Part shown: positions 60,996 through 64,000 of the stretch, piece after piece
Layout of the letters: every line of letters starts with the position of its first letter
Numbering within the stretch: the stretch's first letter is position 1
NCBI GenBank assembly: GCA_963693085.1
Contig: OY856411.1
Span: forward strand, 71,096,001 to 71,160,000
Source of the DNA: Alisma plantago-aquatica
Lineage: Eukaryota > Streptophyta > Magnoliopsida > Alismatales > Alismataceae
Direction: 5' to 3'
DNA: 64,000 nucleotides
Made by a program: the position numbers and the translations under genes
The notes under the pieces: model-generated
What the model saw: only the letters and a program-made list of their open reading frames with translations
Told to the model about the DNA's origin: nothing
Database searches by the model: none

Positions 60996-62131
60996 TGGGC
61001 AGAATACATAGTGTAACTTTCATCCTTTTCTTTGATTATAAATGAATTTTTCAAAGATTGTTCATTTGTAAGGATGTCGCCCTTTATTTGCGTGCATTGG
61101 GGTAATAGCCTGTCCATCTTAAAAAATTTAATTATGGATGTGACATGGCCCCCCAAACAGATCTCTTTCCCTATGAAGGCAGCGGATAATTTCTGGACCA
61201 TCAACCGTCCGATGTTGACTGGCCTTCCGTTGAGGATAGACCAGAGGACAAAGAGGTCTGATATTGTAACGTTTCCTCCTTCCGTTCTTGGAAAAAGTGC
61301 ACCAGCTAGGATTTTGTGCAGAGTGCGCACAAATCCGGAGTGTATGTTGGACGCTTTGCATGTTTTGGCTTCGTATGTGGGAATCCCAGTTAAGCTTTTC
61401 CAGAATGTGTGGCGGTTGAATTCTGGATGATCAGTTCCCACTGATTTGGCCTTTTTTAGCTGCTCCAGGTCGTCAATGAATATTGAATTTAGCATATTCT
61501 CTGTTAAGACGACGTTGCTACCGAAGATTTGGGCCCAAGTGGTTATGATGGGTTCTCTGTCCAATGAGTTGTACCAACTCAAGGCCCTTCCAGATAAGGT
61601 GAAATGAAACAGGTGGAGCATTATTGCGTCGAAAGCAATACCAGCTTGCGGGACCAGGCGGCATAATGCCTTAAACCGTTTCAAATGGTCCATGCAATCG
61701 TCTCCTGAACCTCCTGAGAAGGAAATTCCTTGCATAATCTGGATCCACTGGGTCCGAATCTCAAAGTTTGGGATGTTGATGATCGGAGGCCGGACCGGGT
61801 GGTTGTCTTCGTAATTCTTCGGGACAGCATAGTCCCTCAGTTGCTTGTTTTGTAATTCGAGCTGAGCAGCCTCGGTCTCTACTCTTATGCGGGCTTGCTC
61901 TTCTGCTCGTATCTCCGCTTGTATTTGGGCACGGGTGTCTGCAATGAGTTGTGCCCATTGTGCGGCGATAGCAGCATTGACTCTCTCCATCACCAAAGCG
62001 GCTTGATGCTGTTCGTCAGCCATTTGACTAGCGCGTTGGCGATTGAGACGGATTCTGCGGTGGAAACTTCTCTCTACCTCGGAGTCGAACTCCGGATCAG
62101 GGGAGAATCCTCGATTATGCGGTGATTGCAT
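60953..62131 (-). CDS. Athila-like gag / ATHILA ORF1-type protein
   Basis: An intact 392-codon frame on the minus strand, starting MQSPHNRGFSPDPEFDSEVE, 158 bp after the primer binding site. Residues about 45-95 are an Ala/Glu/Gln-rich helix. About 100-210 match the plant Ty3 (Athila/Tat) gag N-terminal part: LRDYAVPKNYEDN, IIMQGISFSG-like and LSGRALSWYNSLDREPIITTW. After residue 215 the sequence resembles the Athila ORF1-type region (HSGFVRTLHKILAGALFPR, ISDLFVLWSILNGRPVNIG). The normal gag C-terminus and zinc knuckle are missing, so the two parts look fused by an internal deletion. Probably forms particles or binds RNA. Confidence 0.7.
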   Translation of the reverse strand: MQSPHNRGFSPDPEFDSEVERSFHRRIRLNRQRASQMADEQHQAALVMERVNAAIAAQWAQLIADTRAQIQAEIRAEEQARIRVETEAAQLELQNKQLRDYAVPKNYEDNHPVRPPIINIPNFEIRTQWIQIMQGISFSGGSGDDCMDHLKRFKALCRLVPQAGIAFDAIMLHLFHFTLSGRALSWYNSLDREPIITTWAQIFGSNVVLTENMLNSIFIDDLEQLKKAKSVGTDHPEFNRHTFWKSLTGIPTYEAKTCKASNIHSGFVRTLHKILAGALFPRTEGGNVTISDLFVLWSILNGRPVNIGRLMVQKLSAAFIGKEICLGGHVTSIIKFFKMDRLLPQCTQIKGDILTNEQSLKNSFIIKEKDESYTMYSAQWLSHQEPSFRYRS

Positions 62132-62288
62132 ATACGGGTTCTACCTGAGTAAAGAAAAGAGAACACCTTTAGATAATAGAGACAATATGAAAGCTTCAAG
62201 AAGATGATGAGTTATGATTCAAAAATAAAGTGTAAAAAATCCTAACCAACTAGAAAAATAAACTAAGTGAAATACTAACGTTCCGTTG

Positions 62289-62306
62289 TCCCCGGAAACG
62301 GCACCA
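62289..62306 (-). other. Primer binding site (Asp-tRNA type)
   Basis: Minus strand tggtgccgtttccgggga, two mismatches to the TGGCGCCGTTGCCGGGGA site of Athila-type elements, complementary to the 3' end of plant Asp-tRNA. Separated from the LTR by five bases. Confidence 0.85.
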
Positions 62307-62311
62307 TTTTT

Positions 62312-64000
62312 TGATGGAGCTAGGACTTACACCAAAATATTTTCAGTCTTCCAATGGGAGTCCCAGAATTCTATCACCAAAAACCCTAGAGAGGATTGAT
62401 GTCTTCCCTAGGTTTACCTAGAACTGGTGCTTAGATAACAACTCCAACCCCATAAGAGTATGGAAGCCTTATCATAGTACAGATTTAGGATCGAACCCAA
62501 AAGACAACGGTCTTGTTGCAAGCAACAAGATGGAAAACGTACATCACTTCACTTAGTTATTTTACTAATTGGCACTTATATCAAAAGGTTGGATTTTGAT
62601 TGGTTTTTAGACTAAAGCATGAAAAGTAAATAAAGCAAGTAAAACTAAGATTTAACAAATGATGATGAATCACTGGGGTTAAGCAGGTATTCACCACCGC
62701 TACACATGCATTGTATATGTACTAAGCAAGCAAGACTTATAAGCTAGATGCATGGATGTTCCACAAGACCGATGCCTTATAAGACAAGAGCGATGCATTG
62801 CATCCAAGGATGTTCCACAAGACCGATGCCTCGTAAGACAAGAGCGATGCATTGCATCCTTCGATGTTCCACAAGACCGATGCCTTATAAGACAAGAGCA
62901 ATGCATCACATCCTTCAAGGGTTAAGTAGCTCTCATTCGGTACATTTCTACGTGTCAATGAAGATATGTAGTCTTCCAAAGAGAGAATCTTACTCAACCT
63001 CATGAAACGTGCATCTAAAACTAACAAGCGAATGATAATTATCAAATCGAATAGTATCTTTGTAGGCCTAGTCTCCTATTTGGATAACCTAGCTACGAGA
63101 AGTGTGGGAATGTTGCAACGCCAGCCATTCCCGATCAAATGGTCACATGCTTTACATCATTCCCCTCGCAAAGCATGTTCCTCGACTTACCAAGGTTACT
63201 TCCATACAGATGGAAGTGTAACGGATGATAGTGAGTTTACTCCACTCTTTGAGATACACTCCTAGACACCGAAACGGATGCGTGGTGGATACACACACCA
63301 GAAACCAACACTAAATCGGTATTCGAGTCTCGAGAGCGGTCGTAGACAAACCACAACAAAAGACAATAGATGCATACAAGAACGTGGCCATCATTCAAGC
63401 ATGTATGGAACGATTTAGTATTAAAACGAAAGGATAACATCTTTTTAGTACAAAGTACAAGACATGGGCAGCGGGGCTAGTCCCCGCGCCCCAGTGGATG
63501 GAACTACTCGCTCCTCATAGAGGGAGCAACAAAGGAGGAGGCAAGAAGAGATAGAAAGAACATCATCTACACTGAGGAGAGAAGATTGAACCCTGGGTGG
63601 AGAGAGCAACGATCTCCTCCCTTCGTGGCTTGCTTGACGACGGATCTTCTCCTCTCACCTTCTTTGTTGATGAGAGAGAAGGTAGCTTTGTAATGGAACG
63701 TGAGTCTCAGACCGGCAGCCTCGGGCGGTGGGTGGAGTTGTTCTGGTACTAGAGAGGCAGCCTCTGGACGTCTGGACTCCCCTCAGGGATGGCCCTTGAG
63801 GTCTTATTTATAGGCCTTGAGTGAGGTCAAACGGTCTGGAGACCGTTTGGGTTCAAACGTTCTTGAGACCGTTTGGCGTCAAACGGTCTTGAGATCGTTT
63901 GGCGTCAAACGGTCTTGAGACCGTTTGGCGTCAAACGGTCTTGAGATCGTTTGGCGTCAAACGGTCTTGGGACCGTTTGAACTCCATGCGGTCTTGGGAC
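62312..64000 (-). repeat. 5' LTR of Athila-like element (partial)
   Basis: Same sequence as 54021 onward at an offset of 8,291 bp, cut by the window end inside the palindromic array. Contains TATAAATA at 63805-63812 (minus), from which the element RNA should start. Confidence 0.9.
63826..64000. repeat. Palindromic minisatellite in U3 (5' LTR, partial)
   Basis: Same array as 55532-56150, but with two extra aaacggtcttgagaNcgtttggcgtc units before the ggtcttgggacc type begins, a copy-number difference between the LTRs of one element. Confidence 0.9.

Larger units (their letters stand above)
54021..64000 (-). mobile_element. Athila-like LTR element, polymerase-less, runs off window
   Basis: LTRs at 54021-56338 and from 62312 to beyond the window lie 8,291 bp apart in exact register. 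They differ by about 11 substitutions in the first 1.55 kb, counted by eye (about 0.7%). A polypurine tract lies inside the left LTR and an Asp-tRNA-type primer binding site inside the right LTR, so transcription runs right to left. The 6-kb interior holds a gag/ATHILA-type ORF, a Pro/Thr/Ser-rich and coiled-coil region and two Ulp1-like domains. There is no protease, RT, RNase H or integrase. It was evidently copied in trans, and recently. Confidence 0.85.

Overview
The window looks like heterochromatic or gene-poor intergenic DNA of a flowering plant. I found no host gene, rRNA or tRNA gene. Everything recognisable is a transposable element: plant L1-type LINEs, Ty1/copia elements (including a Sirevirus-like one), Ty3/gypsy elements and solo LTRs, a MITE-like element and a complete-looking CACTA (En/Spm) transposon. 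The species cannot be told from the sequence. Most elements are old, with stops and frameshifts everywhere. The exceptions are the CACTA element and the last 10 kb, which are much better preserved.

Layout. 1-6.3 kb: a decayed copia element on the minus strand (Copia-A: 3' end, RNase H, RT, integrase, gag), with a 5'-truncated LINE (467-1912) in its 3' end. 6.3-8 kb: fragments, including an LTR-like promoter region with palindromic repeats. 8-20.4 kb: a nested stack. Copia-B (minus) is split by LINE-B (plus), LINE-B is split by a gag-only Sirevirus-like element (10302-16345), and that element holds a MITE inside a compound microsatellite. 20.4-33.1 kb: LINE-C (minus) cut by a Sirevirus-type solo LTR (22346-23923, TSD atcac) and by older LTR debris that itself holds a 4-kb Ty3-type solo LTR (25727-29743). 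33.1-41 kb: a shrunken Ty3/gypsy element (minus; both LTRs and a gag remnant), with LINE-D in its 5' LTR. 41-43.6 kb: tandem repeats, including a 378-bp unit present three times. 43601-53541: the CACTA transposon, with TIRs, 3-bp TSD (tat), subterminal repeats, a TNP2-type transposase gene and a second gene encoding a Transposase_24-like region plus a Ulp1-like C48 cysteine peptidase. 54021-64000 (runs off the window): a young Athila-like LTR element on the minus strand. It has near-identical LTRs and an Asp-tRNA-type primer binding site but no RT or integrase. After a gag/ATHILA-type ORF it carries a coiled-coil/acidic region and two tandem Ulp1-like peptidase domains.

The most interesting observations are: (1) the polymerase-less but recently inserted Athila-like element with duplicated Ulp1-like domains, one of which has Ser at the catalytic Cys position; (2) a C48 peptidase in the neighbouring CACTA element as well; (3) arrays of short palindromes directly upstream of the LTR TATA box in apparently unrelated LTR families; (4) a long hairpin just upstream of the CACTA transposase; (5) a MITE whose (CA)n(TA)n / (TA)n(TG)n flanks extend its inverted symmetry.

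Domain calls come from reading translated frames by eye against remembered family signatures. No database search was run.
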